Of a stretch of DNA of 64,000 bases, positions 44,188 through 51,488 are shown piece after piece (the stretch's first letter is position 1; each line of letters starts with the position of its first letter). The position numbers and the translations under genes were made by a program. The notes under the pieces were generated by a model, which was not told the DNA's origin, did not search any database, and saw only the letters and a program-made list of their open reading frames with translations. The stretch is from Alphaproteobacteria bacterium. Its GTDB lineage: Bacteria > Pseudomonadota > Alphaproteobacteria > Caulobacterales > Caulobacteraceae. The stretch lies in assembly GCA_018826515.1 (NCBI GenBank), contig JAHKAM010000031.1:1-64000 (forward strand), given 5' to 3'.

Positions 44188-44964
44188 ATGCCCATCGACC
44201 GCCGCCTGTTGCTGCTCGGCCTTGTCGGGGTCGGGACGATGGCCAGCGGCTGCGGGGGCGTTCCCGGACTGCGCGGCGACGACTACGGCTCGCGCATGCC
44301 CCTGCCGCGGCAGGCCGGCGCCGGCGGGCGTGTGCAGAACACGGGACGGACCTCCTTCCCCGAAATCGGTTTCGCCGACTGGACGGAGACGGAGCCCGAA
44401 TACATCCTCTATCCCGGCGACGAGATCGAGATCGCCACCCCGACCGCGCCGGAACAGACGCGCACGCAGAGGATTGGACCGGACGGGCGGATCTCGTTGC
44501 CGATGGCGGGCCAGATCATGGCCGCGGACCGCACCATCGCCGAGGTCGAGGCCGACGCCTCCTCGGCCTTCGCCCCCTATCTGCGGCGTCCGCTGGTCGA
44601 GATCACCCTGAAGACGGCGGGGCCGATCCGGGTCTGGGTCGCCGGCGAGGTGCGGACGCCGGGCGTCATCGAGATGAACGGCGACCTCGACGCCTACCAG
44701 GCCGTGATCCAGGCCGGCGACTTCCTGCCGACCGCCAAACAGGGCGAGGTGGCGCTGATCCGCCGCGGACCGGGCGGCGTGCGCATGATGCGGGCGGCGG
44801 ACCTGCGGCCCCGGCGCGGCGAGGTCATCGCCCTGCGGCGGGGCGACATCATCTTCGTCCCGCGCTCGACCCTCGGCGAGGTGGCCAATTTCATCAGCCT
44901 GTTCCGCAACGCCCTGCCCGTGGGCTTCAGCTACGCCATCGGCGGGCAGTATCAGCAGTTCTAG
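44188..44964 (+). CDS. hfsD: Outer-membrane polysaccharide export lipoprotein (Wza/HfsD-like)
   Basis: 258 residues. A lipoprotein signal (RRLLLLGLVGVGTMASGC) is followed by the Poly_export motif YPGDEIEIATPTAPEQTRTQ, GRISLPMAGQIMAADRTIAEVE and a SLBB-type domain (VWVAGEVRTPGVIEM). It forms the outer-membrane channel for the polymer. Divergent from the hfsA-like gene with about 120 bases between, and directly followed by the repeat-flanked element at 44979. Confidence 0.85.
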   Translation: MPIDRRLLLLGLVGVGTMASGCGGVPGLRGDDYGSRMPLPRQAGAGGRVQNTGRTSFPEIGFADWTETEPEYILYPGDEIEIATPTAPEQTRTQRIGPDGRISLPMAGQIMAADRTIAEVEADASSAFAPYLRRPLVEITLKTAGPIRVWVAGEVRTPGVIEMNGDLDAYQAVIQAGDFLPTAKQGEVALIRRGPGGVRMMRAADLRPRRGEVIALRRGDIIFVPRSTLGEVANFISLFRNALPVGFSYAIGGQYQQF

Positions 44965-44978
44965 GAGGCCGGGGCGCG

Positions 44979-45026
44979 GTCTTGGTGGTTAGTGACTAGT
45001 GGTTAGTGATTAGTGGTTGGTGATTG
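44979..45026. repeat. Left array of 7-bp repeats
   Basis: After GGTCTTGGTG come five tandem 7-mers: GTTAGTG, ACTAGTG, GTTAGTG, ATTAGTG, GTTGGTG, then ATTG; consensus RTTAGTG. The first 24 bases pair with the right array at 45587-45621 with one inserted G and one T/C difference. Confidence 0.8.
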
Positions 45027-45137
45027 ACACCGGCTCACGACTTTCGAGCAGACGCACAATCACTTGGCTCACATCCATTCCACTTGACGGACAGAACAAA
45101 TACGGAACATGCTTTGCCTCGCAGGCGGGCGAGAGTC

Positions 45138-45515
45138 ATGACCGAAGGCATCACCAACTATCGCGACCTCCAGGTCTGGCGGCAGGCGCTGGATTGGGCC
45201 GAGGCGATCTACGAGGCGACCGCGCATTGGCCGCGGGACGAACGCTTCGGGCTTGTCAGTCAGATCAGGCGAGCCACCGTCTCGGTCGCATCGAACATCG
45301 CGGAAGGCGCGGCACGACGCAGCACAGGTGAGTTCATCCAGTTTGTCGGCATGGCCCGCGGTTCGCTGGCCGAGGCCGAAACCCAGCTGCTTCTCGCCCA
45401 ACGTCTCGGCTATCTGCCCCAATCGGACGCACAAGCCCTGCTGGTCGCGTCCGGTGAGATCAGCCGGATGCTGGTGGCGCTCACAGGCTCATTGGTTCGA
45501 CGCAAGAGCGGGTAA
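45138..45515 (+). CDS. Four-helix-bundle protein (23S rRNA intervening-sequence type)
   Basis: 125 residues, all-helical. The blocks NYRDLQVWRQALDWAEAIYE, RFGLVSQIRRATVSVASNIAEG and the later SLAEAETQLLLAQRLGYL match the S23/TIGR02436 family, found inside 23S rRNA intervening sequences and also near diversity-generating retroelements (Avd-like). It probably binds nucleic acid as a multimer. The start at 45138 has GCGAGAG upstream. It is the only gene of the repeat-flanked element; it is not linked to an rRNA or reverse transcriptase here. Confidence 0.82.
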   Translation: MTEGITNYRDLQVWRQALDWAEAIYEATAHWPRDERFGLVSQIRRATVSVASNIAEGAARRSTGEFIQFVGMARGSLAEAETQLLLAQRLGYLPQSDAQALLVASGEISRMLVALTGSLVRRKSG

Positions 45516-45586
45516 CTGGTGGCCAGCGGTTGCGCGTTGAAGGCGGCTCCAGCTGGCCGAATGGACTTACAGCCGCCTGACCCAGC

Positions 45587-45621
45587 AACCACTAATCACT
45601 AATCACTAACCACCCAAGACC
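45587..45621. repeat. Right array of 7-bp repeats (inverted)
   Basis: On the minus strand: GGTCTTGGGTGGTTAGTG, then two copies of ATTAGTG and GTT. It is the inverted partner of the left array. Confidence 0.8.
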
Positions 45622-45634
45622 CTCGCCCGACCGT

Positions 45635-46492
45635 TCAACCGACTACAACCCCCGGCGGCGGCACGCTGTCCGCGGGCACGAAGAAGTCCGGCATCAGGGG
45701 CTTGCCGGGCTCGACGCTGTAGCGGTCGAAGTCGCGCTCGCCCCGTTCGTAGAGAAAGCTGTCGTCGATCAGGAAGCGCCCGGTCAGTTCGCGCGACGGG
45801 CTGGTGAAGATGGCGTGGGCGGCGTCGGCCATGATCTCCGGCGTGCGGCAATGGGCCAGTCCGGCCTTGCCGGTGAGGGCGAACTCGATGGCGGCGGTGG
45901 CGATGCCGGTGCGCGGCCACAGGGCGTTGCAGGCGATGCCGTCGGCGCGGAACTCCTCCGCCATGCCCAGCATGGCCAGGCTCATGCTGTATTTCGCCAT
46001 GGTGTAGGCGACATGCGGACCGAACCATTTCGGCGCCAGGTCCAGCGGCGGCGACAGGGCCAGGATGTGCGGGTTCGCGGCCTGCTTGAGGTGGGGAATA
46101 CAGGCCTTGGACACCAGGAAGGTCCCGCGGGCGTTGACCTGATGCATCAGGTCATAGCGCTTCATGTCGGTGGCCAGGGTCCCGGTCAGCTGGATGGCCG
46201 AGGCGTTGTTGACGCAGATGTCGATGCCGCCGAACCGGGCGACCGCGGCCTCGACCGCCGCCAGCACCGAGGCCTCGTCGCGAACGTCGACGATCAGCGG
46301 CAGGGCCTGGCCGCCGGCGGCCTCGATCTCGGCCGCCGCGGAATAGATGGTGCCGGGCAGGTGTTTGTGCGGCTCGGCGGTCTTGGCGGCGATGACCACA
46401 TTGGCTCCGTCGCGCGCCGCCCTCAGGCCGATGGCCAGGCCGATGCCGCGGCTGGCGCCCGTGATGAACAGCGTCTTGCCTTGCAGTGACAT
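45635..46492 (-). CDS. SDR oxidoreductase (HSDL2-like)
   Basis: 285 residues. The Rossmann fold shows TGASRGIG (11-18), NNAS after VDVRDEASVLAAV, and the catalytic Tyr163-x3-Lys167 (YTMAKYS). The ALSPPLDL and KHLPGTIYSAAAEIEAAGG segments fit the HSDL2 group of short-chain dehydrogenases linked to lipid metabolism. It needs NADP(H) or NAD(H). It is divergent from the enoyl-CoA hydratase-like gene at 46573, 80 bases apart. Confidence 0.87.
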   Translation of the reverse strand: MSLQGKTLFITGASRGIGLAIGLRAARDGANVVIAAKTAEPHKHLPGTIYSAAAEIEAAGGQALPLIVDVRDEASVLAAVEAAVARFGGIDICVNNASAIQLTGTLATDMKRYDLMHQVNARGTFLVSKACIPHLKQAANPHILALSPPLDLAPKWFGPHVAYTMAKYSMSLAMLGMAEEFRADGIACNALWPRTGIATAAIEFALTGKAGLAHCRTPEIMADAAHAIFTSPSRELTGRFLIDDSFLYERGERDFDRYSVEPGKPLMPDFFVPADSVPPPGVVVG

Positions 46493-46572
46493 CGGACTTG
46501 GCTCCCGGTTGGTTTCAATAGAAAACGCTTGGATCGCCAGAGACGCAGATTCCGCACAGGAGCGAAAGACCC

Positions 46573-47409
46573 ATGTCGGCCTTCGAGATCACCCGGGACG
46601 GCCCCGTCGCCCATCTGCGTCTGTCGCGGCCGGAGGCGTCCAATGCGCTGGACCTGTCGTTCTGGCGCGACTTCGGTCCCGCGCTGAAGGCGCTGGATGC
46701 GACGAGCGAGGTCCGGGCGCTGGTCATCTCCGGCGAGGGCCGCAATTTCTGCGCGGGCATGGACATCTCGGTTTTCTCGGGCGGCGCCATCCTGCAGACG
46801 GACACGCCCGCCGAGCGGCAGGCCTTCCATCAGGCCGCGCGCGAACTTCAGGACACCCTGAGCTGGATCGAGCGGGTCCGGTTTCCCGTGATAGCCGCCG
46901 TCCAGGGGGCCTGCGTCGGGGCCGGGCTTGATCTTGTCTCGGCCTGCGACCTGCGGCTGGCGGCCGAAGGCGCGTATTTCCGGATCGAGGAGATCAATAT
47001 CGGCATGATGGCCGATGTCGGCAGCCTGCAGCGTCTGCCCCATGTCCTGCCCGAGGCGGTGGTTCGCGAACTGGCCTATCTGGGCACGTCGCTGACGGCG
47101 GACCGGGCCGAGCGGCTGGGCTTCGTCAACGCCGTCCTGCCGGACGCCGACGCCCTGTTGGCCGCCGCGCTGGAGATGGCGCAGGCGATCGCGGCCAAGG
47201 CGCCGCTGGCGATCTCGGGCTCCAAGGCGGCGGTGACCTATGCGCGCGACCACACGGTGGCCGAGGGGCTGGAATGGGCGGCGGTGATGCAGGGCTCGAT
47301 CTGGAACCCGGCGGACGTTCTGGCCGCCATCCAGGCGCGAATGACGCGGACGCCGGCCGGGTTCGCGCCCCTCTCGCCCCATGCGGGGATCGGCGTCGGC
47401 GAAGGCTGA
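46573..47409 (+). CDS. Enoyl-CoA hydratase/isomerase family (dienoyl-CoA isomerase-like)
   Basis: 278 residues of the crotonase fold. The oxyanion-hole segments RNFCAGMDISVFSG and QGACVGAGLDLVSACDLRLA and the EEINIGMMADVGSLQRLP block, with Glu and Asp in the positions used by delta3,5-delta2,4-dienoyl-CoA isomerase (ECH1), support that activity in degrading unsaturated fatty acids. A plain hydratase is less likely because of MMADVG. It is divergent from an HSDL2-like SDR, consistent with fatty-acid metabolism. Confidence 0.85.
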   Translation: MSAFEITRDGPVAHLRLSRPEASNALDLSFWRDFGPALKALDATSEVRALVISGEGRNFCAGMDISVFSGGAILQTDTPAERQAFHQAARELQDTLSWIERVRFPVIAAVQGACVGAGLDLVSACDLRLAAEGAYFRIEEINIGMMADVGSLQRLPHVLPEAVVRELAYLGTSLTADRAERLGFVNAVLPDADALLAAALEMAQAIAAKAPLAISGSKAAVTYARDHTVAEGLEWAAVMQGSIWNPADVLAAIQARMTRTPAGFAPLSPHAGIGVGEG

Positions 47410-47498
47410 ACGTTGGTCTGCGACAAGATGGGCAGGAGCGAAGGGTCGCTACTGTCCCCATGTAGGGGGTTGACCCTGGACACCTGGACCGCACGATC

Positions 47499-48152
47499 AT
47501 GAAATCGAAACTCGCCGCCGTGGCCGCGGCCCTGCTGACCACGGCCTGTTCGACCGTCGGCGTCCGCTCCGGCACCGAGGAGCCGGCCTATACGGAGGTG
47601 GCGCGCGTCGGCGCCGTCGAGATCCGCACCTATGGCGAGCGGATCGCCGCCCAGACCGTGGTCACGGGGTCCAGCGAGGCGGCGCGCAATCGCGGCTTCC
47701 AGCGTCTGGCCGGCTATATTTTCGGGGGAAACACCGCCCGGACCAGCATCGCCATGACGGCGCCGGTCGCCCAGTCCGGCGACAGTGCGGCCGGCCGCTC
47801 GCAGAGCATCGCCATGACCGCGCCCGTGGCCCAGGAGGCCGTGGGTCAGGATCGCTGGACGATCCAGTTCTTCATGCCGTCGGAATATACGATGGCCAGC
47901 CTGCCCGTGCCGCGGGACCCGGCCGTCGTTCTGGCCGTGGTTCCGGCCGAGACCTATGCGGTTCTGCGCTTTTCAGGGCTGGGTTCGGCGCGGGCCGTCG
48001 CCGAGAAGGAGGCCGAACTGGACGCCGCGCTCGCCGGCAGCGGCTGGGCCAGCGCCGGCGATCCGGTCGTCTGGTTCTATGACCCGCCGTGGACCCTGCC
48101 GCCGCTGCGCCGCAACGAGGTGGCGGTGCGGGTCACGCGTCAGGCCCGCTGA
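47499..48152 (+). CDS. SOUL haem-binding family lipoprotein
   Basis: 217 residues. A lipoprotein signal (KLAAVAAALLTTAC) precedes a SOUL domain with EVRTYGER-like EIRTYGERIAAQTVV, RNRGFQRLAGYIFGGN and the TSIAMTAPVAQ segment, which appears again 22 residues later (SIAMTAPVAQ), a small internal duplication at the loop. SOUL proteins bind haem or other tetrapyrroles. Expected at the outer face of the inner membrane or the outer membrane. Confidence 0.85.
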   Translation: MKSKLAAVAAALLTTACSTVGVRSGTEEPAYTEVARVGAVEIRTYGERIAAQTVVTGSSEAARNRGFQRLAGYIFGGNTARTSIAMTAPVAQSGDSAAGRSQSIAMTAPVAQEAVGQDRWTIQFFMPSEYTMASLPVPRDPAVVLAVVPAETYAVLRFSGLGSARAVAEKEAELDAALAGSGWASAGDPVVWFYDPPWTLPPLRRNEVAVRVTRQAR

Positions 48153-48174
48153 CGGCGACGCCTGACGAAAATCC

Positions 48175-48474
48175 TCAGGCGGCCAGCGACACCACGCCCG
48201 CGTCGATCCAGCGGCGAGCCGCCTTCTGGGCTTCGGCGATCTCGTCCTGCTCCATTTCCTGGCTCATCTCGCGGCGATAGACGCGCGCCTCGATGCTGCC
48301 CTTCATGGCGGCCAGGTTGAAGATCATATGGGCCGAGACGCGGTCCATGGGGCAACCGCCCTGGCCGCTCGAATACATCATGCCCAGACGGAACAGATCG
48401 TCGCCGCTCATGTCGGCGGTCGGCAGGGGCAGGCCCTGCGTTTCGACTTGCGGCGCGGTTTCTTGCGCGTTCAT
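48175..48474 (-). CDS. Small SEL1-like repeat protein
   Basis: 99 residues. The part DLFRLGMMYSSGQGGCPMDRVSAHMIFNLAAMKGSIEA is a SEL1-type tetratricopeptide-like repeat, followed by a helix (REMSQEMEQDEIAEAQKAARRWI). The ATG at 48474 has GGGAGA 8 bases before it. It is likely an adaptor for protein interaction. It is convergent with the SOUL gene and divergent across about 200 bases to the GST. Confidence 0.7.
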   Translation of the reverse strand: MNAQETAPQVETQGLPLPTADMSGDDLFRLGMMYSSGQGGCPMDRVSAHMIFNLAAMKGSIEARVYRREMSQEMEQDEIAEAQKAARRWIDAGVVSLAA

Positions 48475-48601
48475 CACCGTATCTCCCGAACCGGCGCCGT
48501 TCTGGCCCCGTCCTCTGAGACGCGATGAAATACCCGCGGTTTGAAGGTAAAGTTAACAGCGTCGGCTGTTTGGGCCGTTTTCAGTACATGTGAGCCGAAT
48601 A

Positions 48602-48617
48602 CTGAACCCCTGTTCAG
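48602..48617. promoter_or_regulatory. Palindrome CTGAAC-N4-GTTCAG
   Basis: A perfect 6-bp inverted repeat CTGAAC-CCCT-GTTCAG in the 214-base gap between the SEL1-like gene and the GST end. GTTCAG also appears as half-sites before the two RcnB genes (49491, 50266). It may be a binding site for the same dimeric regulator, but this is a guess from sequence. Confidence 0.35.
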
Positions 48618-48688
48618 ACCTCTGAAATAGTTCCGAAATCCCTGATTCACACCTGCTAACGGGACGTGACCGGGAGGTTGGGAAAGGG

Positions 48689-49408
48689 TTACCGCGCCCG
48701 CTGTCCGAACAGGACCTTGCGCGCCGCCTCGGCCGCCTTGCCCGACGCCGCGAGGCTTCGGCGCATGTCGTCGCCCAACGCTCGCCCGGCGATCACGGCC
48801 GGACGCGCGCCCACCCGCGCCATCCACGCCTTCAGGTGAGGAAACTCGCCAAGGTCCTGCCCCTGCAGTTCGGGCAGGATCCACGGCCAGGCCGCCATGT
48901 CGGCGATGGAATAGTCGCCCGCCAGGTAGTCGCGATCCGCCAGCCGCCGGTCCATCACGCCATAAAGGCGGTGGGTCTCATCGGTATAGCGGCGAACGCC
49001 ATAGGCGATCTGGCGCTGGTCCTTGACGATGGCCGGGGCGTACTGCCGGAAATGATGCGTCTGGCCCGCCATCGGCCCGAGACCGCCGACCTGCCAGAAC
49101 AGCCACTGGTCGACCTCGGCCCTGCCGCGCGGGTCCTGCGGATAGAACTGCCCCGACTTGACGCCGAGGTATTGCAGGATGGCCCCGGACTCGAAGATCG
49201 ACAGCGGCTGGCCGTCCGGCCCGTCCGGATCGACGATGGCCGGCATGCGGCCGTTCGGACTGATCGCCTGGAAGGCCGCGGCGAACTGCTCGCCCGCGCC
49301 GATGTTCACCGGCTTCATCTCATAGGGCAGCCCCATCTCCTCGAGGGCGATGGAGACCTTCCAGCCGTTGGGTGTGGGCCAGTACCAGAGTTCGATCGGA
49401 GCGGTCAT
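48689..49408 (-). CDS. Glutathione S-transferase (YfcG-like)
   Basis: 239 residues. N-terminal thioredoxin fold with ELWYWPTPNGWKVSIALEEMGLPYE and ISPNGRMPAIVD, then ESGAILQYLG (the glutathione-binding Ser), and a helical C-terminus with DYSIADMAAWPWI. It fits the Nu/YfcG group with disulphide reductase or GST activity. The start at 49408 is chosen where this domain begins; the longer frame to 49486 has no function-like sequence. Confidence 0.88.
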   Translation of the reverse strand: MTAPIELWYWPTPNGWKVSIALEEMGLPYEMKPVNIGAGEQFAAAFQAISPNGRMPAIVDPDGPDGQPLSIFESGAILQYLGVKSGQFYPQDPRGRAEVDQWLFWQVGGLGPMAGQTHHFRQYAPAIVKDQRQIAYGVRRYTDETHRLYGVMDRRLADRDYLAGDYSIADMAAWPWILPELQGQDLGEFPHLKAWMARVGARPAVIAGRALGDDMRRSLAASGKAAEAARKVLFGQRAR

Positions 49409-49490
49409 GCGGGCGTCCTGTGAAGCTGGATCACAGGTGGGTGGATCGCCCCCGGCGCGCAATGCCGACTCCGCCAATCCTGACATTCGC

Positions 49491-49507
49491 GTTCAGGGAG
49501 AGTTCAT
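49491..49507 (+). promoter_or_regulatory. GTTCAG-N5-GTTCAT direct repeat
   Basis: GTTCAG at 49491-49496 and GTTCAT at 49502-49507, 11 bases apart, in front of the first RcnB gene. The same arrangement occurs at 50266-50282 in front of the second. Direct half-sites one helical turn apart are typical for OmpR-type response regulators. Confidence 0.45.
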
Positions 49508-49586
49508 CCGCCCGGACGGAGTTTGAGCCATGATTAACGGGCCGGACCCGGTTTTCCGTCGCCGACCCCCCAGTAGGAGAGTGATC

Positions 49587-50186
49587 ATGAACCGCTTTAC
49601 CAAGGCTGCGGCGATCGGACTGGTGCTGGCGATGGCGGCCCCCATGGCGGCCGAGGCCCAGAACCGCGGCGACCGCCGCGAGAACCGGCGCGACTATCGC
49701 GAGGACCGCCGGGACGACCGCCGCGAGTTCCGTCAGGAGCGCCGCGATGACCGCCGCGACTGGCGCCGGGGCGAATACGACAACCGTCGCGACTTCCGCC
49801 AGGATCGGCGCGACGACCGTCGTGACTTCCACCGGGAACGTCGTGACGACCGTCGCGACTTCCGCCGCGACCAGCGCTGGGATCGCAACAATCGGGACTG
49901 GTGGCGCGACCGCAACGACTTCCGCGACTATCGCGGCGCCCGCAACGGCTACTGGTACGCCCCCAGCTACGGCTACTATCGCGTCGAGCCGCGCTACTAC
50001 GGCCAGCGCTGGCAGCGGGGTCACTATCTGCCCTCCAGCTACCGCGGCTACTATGTCCGGGACCCGTATGTTTACGGCCTGCGCCCGGCGCCGCGCGGCT
50101 ATCGCTATGTTCACGCGGGCAATGACATCGTCCTGATCGCCATCGCCACCGGCCTGATCGCCAGCGTTCTGTCGGGCGTCTACTAG
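49587..50186 (+). CDS. RcnB-family protein with Arg/Asp-rich repeats
   Basis: 199 residues. A signal peptide (LVLAMAAPMAAEAQ) precedes a highly charged stretch of RRDDRRxxR and DYREDRR type repeats (about 30-105), then the RcnB C-terminal domain: YRVEPRYYGQRWQRGHYLPSS, DPYVYGLRPAPRGYRYV and a final hydrophobic segment. RcnB proteins act in the periplasm and affect nickel/cobalt homeostasis in E. coli; here the role is not proven. AGGAG sits before the ATG at 49587. Confidence 0.85.
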   Translation: MNRFTKAAAIGLVLAMAAPMAAEAQNRGDRRENRRDYREDRRDDRREFRQERRDDRRDWRRGEYDNRRDFRQDRRDDRRDFHRERRDDRRDFRRDQRWDRNNRDWWRDRNDFRDYRGARNGYWYAPSYGYYRVEPRYYGQRWQRGHYLPSSYRGYYVRDPYVYGLRPAPRGYRYVHAGNDIVLIAIATGLIASVLSGVY

Positions 50187-50209
50187 GGCCCGGTCCCGTC
50201 CCTGAACTG

Positions 50210-50241
50210 CGCCCCGCCGACTCCGGTCAGCGGGGCGTTTT
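50210..50241 (+). terminator. Rho-independent terminator after the first RcnB gene
   Basis: An 8-bp stem CGCCCCGC with GCGGGGCG across a 12-base loop, followed by TTTT. It ends the first RcnB transcript before the second gene's promoter. Confidence 0.8.
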
Positions 50242-50265
50242 CAATTCCGGCTTTCCGGACAATCC

Positions 50266-50282
50266 GTTCAGTCACGGTTCAT
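50266..50282 (+). promoter_or_regulatory. GTTCAG-N5-GTTCAT direct repeat
   Basis: GTTCAG (50266-50271), five bases, then GTTCAT (50277-50282), about 60 bases before the second RcnB gene. Identical in layout to the copy at 49491, which suggests joint control. Confidence 0.45.
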
Positions 50283-50343
50283 GATGAAGGCGCGACCTTG
50301 ACAGCAAGCCGTCTGACAGGGGCGTGCGGGGAAGAATACGAGA

Positions 50344-51384
50344 ATGAAACGCTCATTTATGATGGCCGTCGCTGTTGCGGCCTTCACCGTGCCGGCCATG
50401 GCGCCCCTGGCCGTCCTGGCCCAGGACGGAGAACGCCGCGGCGGACGCCCCGGCGCCGCGCGCCAGAACGGCGGCGAACGCGAGGTCCAGCCGGATCGTC
50501 CGGTCCGTCCGGAACGCCCGGATCGTCCCGAACGCCCTGACAGACCGGAACGCCCTGACAGACCGGATCGCCCCGACAGACCGGATCGTCCCGACGGTCC
50601 GCAGCGGCCGACAGGGCCCGGACTGCTTGGTCCTCGCCCGGAAAGGCCCGATCGGCCTGACCGGCCGGACCGGCCCGACCGGCCTGACCGCCCGGGTCAG
50701 GACAACGGGGGTGGAAACCGCCCGGGCCGGCCTGACCGACCTGATCGGCCTGACCGCCCGGATCGGCCTGACCGCCCGGATCGGCCCGACAGGCCGGATC
50801 GCCCCGACAGGCCCGGCCGGCCCGGACAGGACGGCGCCGGTCGCCCGGATCGTCCGAACTGGCCCAACCGTCCCGATCGTGACGGCCGCCGCGATGACCG
50901 CCGCGACGATCGTCGGGACGACCGCCGGGGCGATCGGGGGGACAGACGCGATGACCGGCGGGACGACCGTCGTGATCGCCGCGAGGACCGCTATGAACGG
51001 CGCCAGGACCGTCGCGAGTACCGGGAGTTCCGTCAGCGCTTCAACGGCGATCAGTGGCGGCGCAACTGGAATCGCAGCCATCGCGGCGACTGGTGGCGCA
51101 GCGACCGGCGCTTCCGGGGATACTCCGGCCTGCGCATCGGCTTCTATTTCGCGCCCGGCTATGGCTACTACCAGGTGCCGCGCAACTATTGGGGCCAGCG
51201 CTACCATGTCGGCGACTACCTGCCGTCGATCTTCTGGCGCTATCAGCTGAACGACTGGCGCACCTACGGCCTCGGCCATCCGCCCGAGGGCACGCGCTGG
51301 GTGCTGGTCGACAACCACATCTATCTGATCGACCAGTACGACGGTTACATCATCGACGTCATCTTCGACGCCTGGAGCTGGTAA
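50344..51384 (+). CDS. RcnB-family protein with extended Arg-Pro-Asp repeats
   Basis: 346 residues. A signal peptide ([20 protein letters not shown]) is followed by about 120 residues built from R-P-D/E triplets, with two Gly-rich breaks, then [10 protein letters not shown]-type charged repeats, and the same RcnB C-terminal domain as its neighbour ([42 protein letters not shown]). It looks like a duplicate of the gene before with a large added RPD region. The triplet repeat length is likely to vary between strains. The function of the charged, extended stretch is unknown; a metal- or polyphosphate-binding role is a guess. Confidence 0.85.
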   Translation: MKRSFMMAVAVAAFTVPAMAPLAVLAQDGERRGGRPGAARQNGGEREVQPDRPVRPERPDRPERPDRPERPDRPDRPDRPDRPDGPQRPTGPGLLGPRPERPDRPDRPDRPDRPDRPGQDNGGGNRPGRPDRPDRPDRPDRPDRPDRPDRPDRPDRPGRPGQDGAGRPDRPNWPNRPDRDGRRDDRRDDRRDDRRGDRGDRRDDRRDDRRDRREDRYERRQDRREYREFRQRFNGDQWRRNWNRSHRGDWWRSDRRFRGYSGLRIGFYFAPGYGYYQVPRNYWGQRYHVGDYLPSIFWRYQLNDWRTYGLGHPPEGTRWVLVDNHIYLIDQYDGYIIDVIFDAWSW

Positions 51385-51403
51385 CCCCTCCGGACAGGGA
51401 GGA

Positions 51404-51437
51404 AACGCCGTCCGATCGCGAGATCGGGCGGCGTTTT
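51404..51437 (+). terminator. Rho-independent terminator after the second RcnB gene
   Basis: A 14-base stem, AACGCCGTCCGATC and GATCGGGCGGCGTT with one G-T pair, across the stable GCGA loop, ending in TTTT. It separates RcnB from the polyphosphate genes. Confidence 0.85.
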
Positions 51438-51488
51438 CCGTTGTCAGCAAGGTTGCGGCCATCGCCGCGCCGGGTCAGAACCGGCGTC

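Larger units (their letters stand above)
44979..45621. mobile_element. 643-bp inverted-repeat element carrying a four-helix-bundle gene
   Basis: Bounded by GGTCTTGG-TGGTTAGTGA on the left and, inverted, GGTCTTGG-GTGGTTAGTG on the right, with arrays of the 7-bp unit RTTAGTG next to each end. Between them is one gene for an S23/four-helix-bundle protein of the kind normally encoded in 23S rRNA intervening sequences. No transposase, no clear target duplication, and no rRNA is nearby. If transcribed, the ends would form a long stem. It is placed between the holdfast export gene and an oxidoreductase. Confidence 0.6.

Noticed and set aside
44979-45621. A CRISPR array made of the RTTAGTG repeats.
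   Set aside because: Units are 7 bp, contiguous, without spacers, and the two arrays are inverted relative to each other with a gene between.
50480-50830. The RPD-coding repeats as an array of DNA-level regulatory repeats.
   Set aside because: They are in frame within a gene with a signal peptide and an RcnB domain, and codon choice varies (CCG, CCC, CCT), so the repetition is mainly at protein level.
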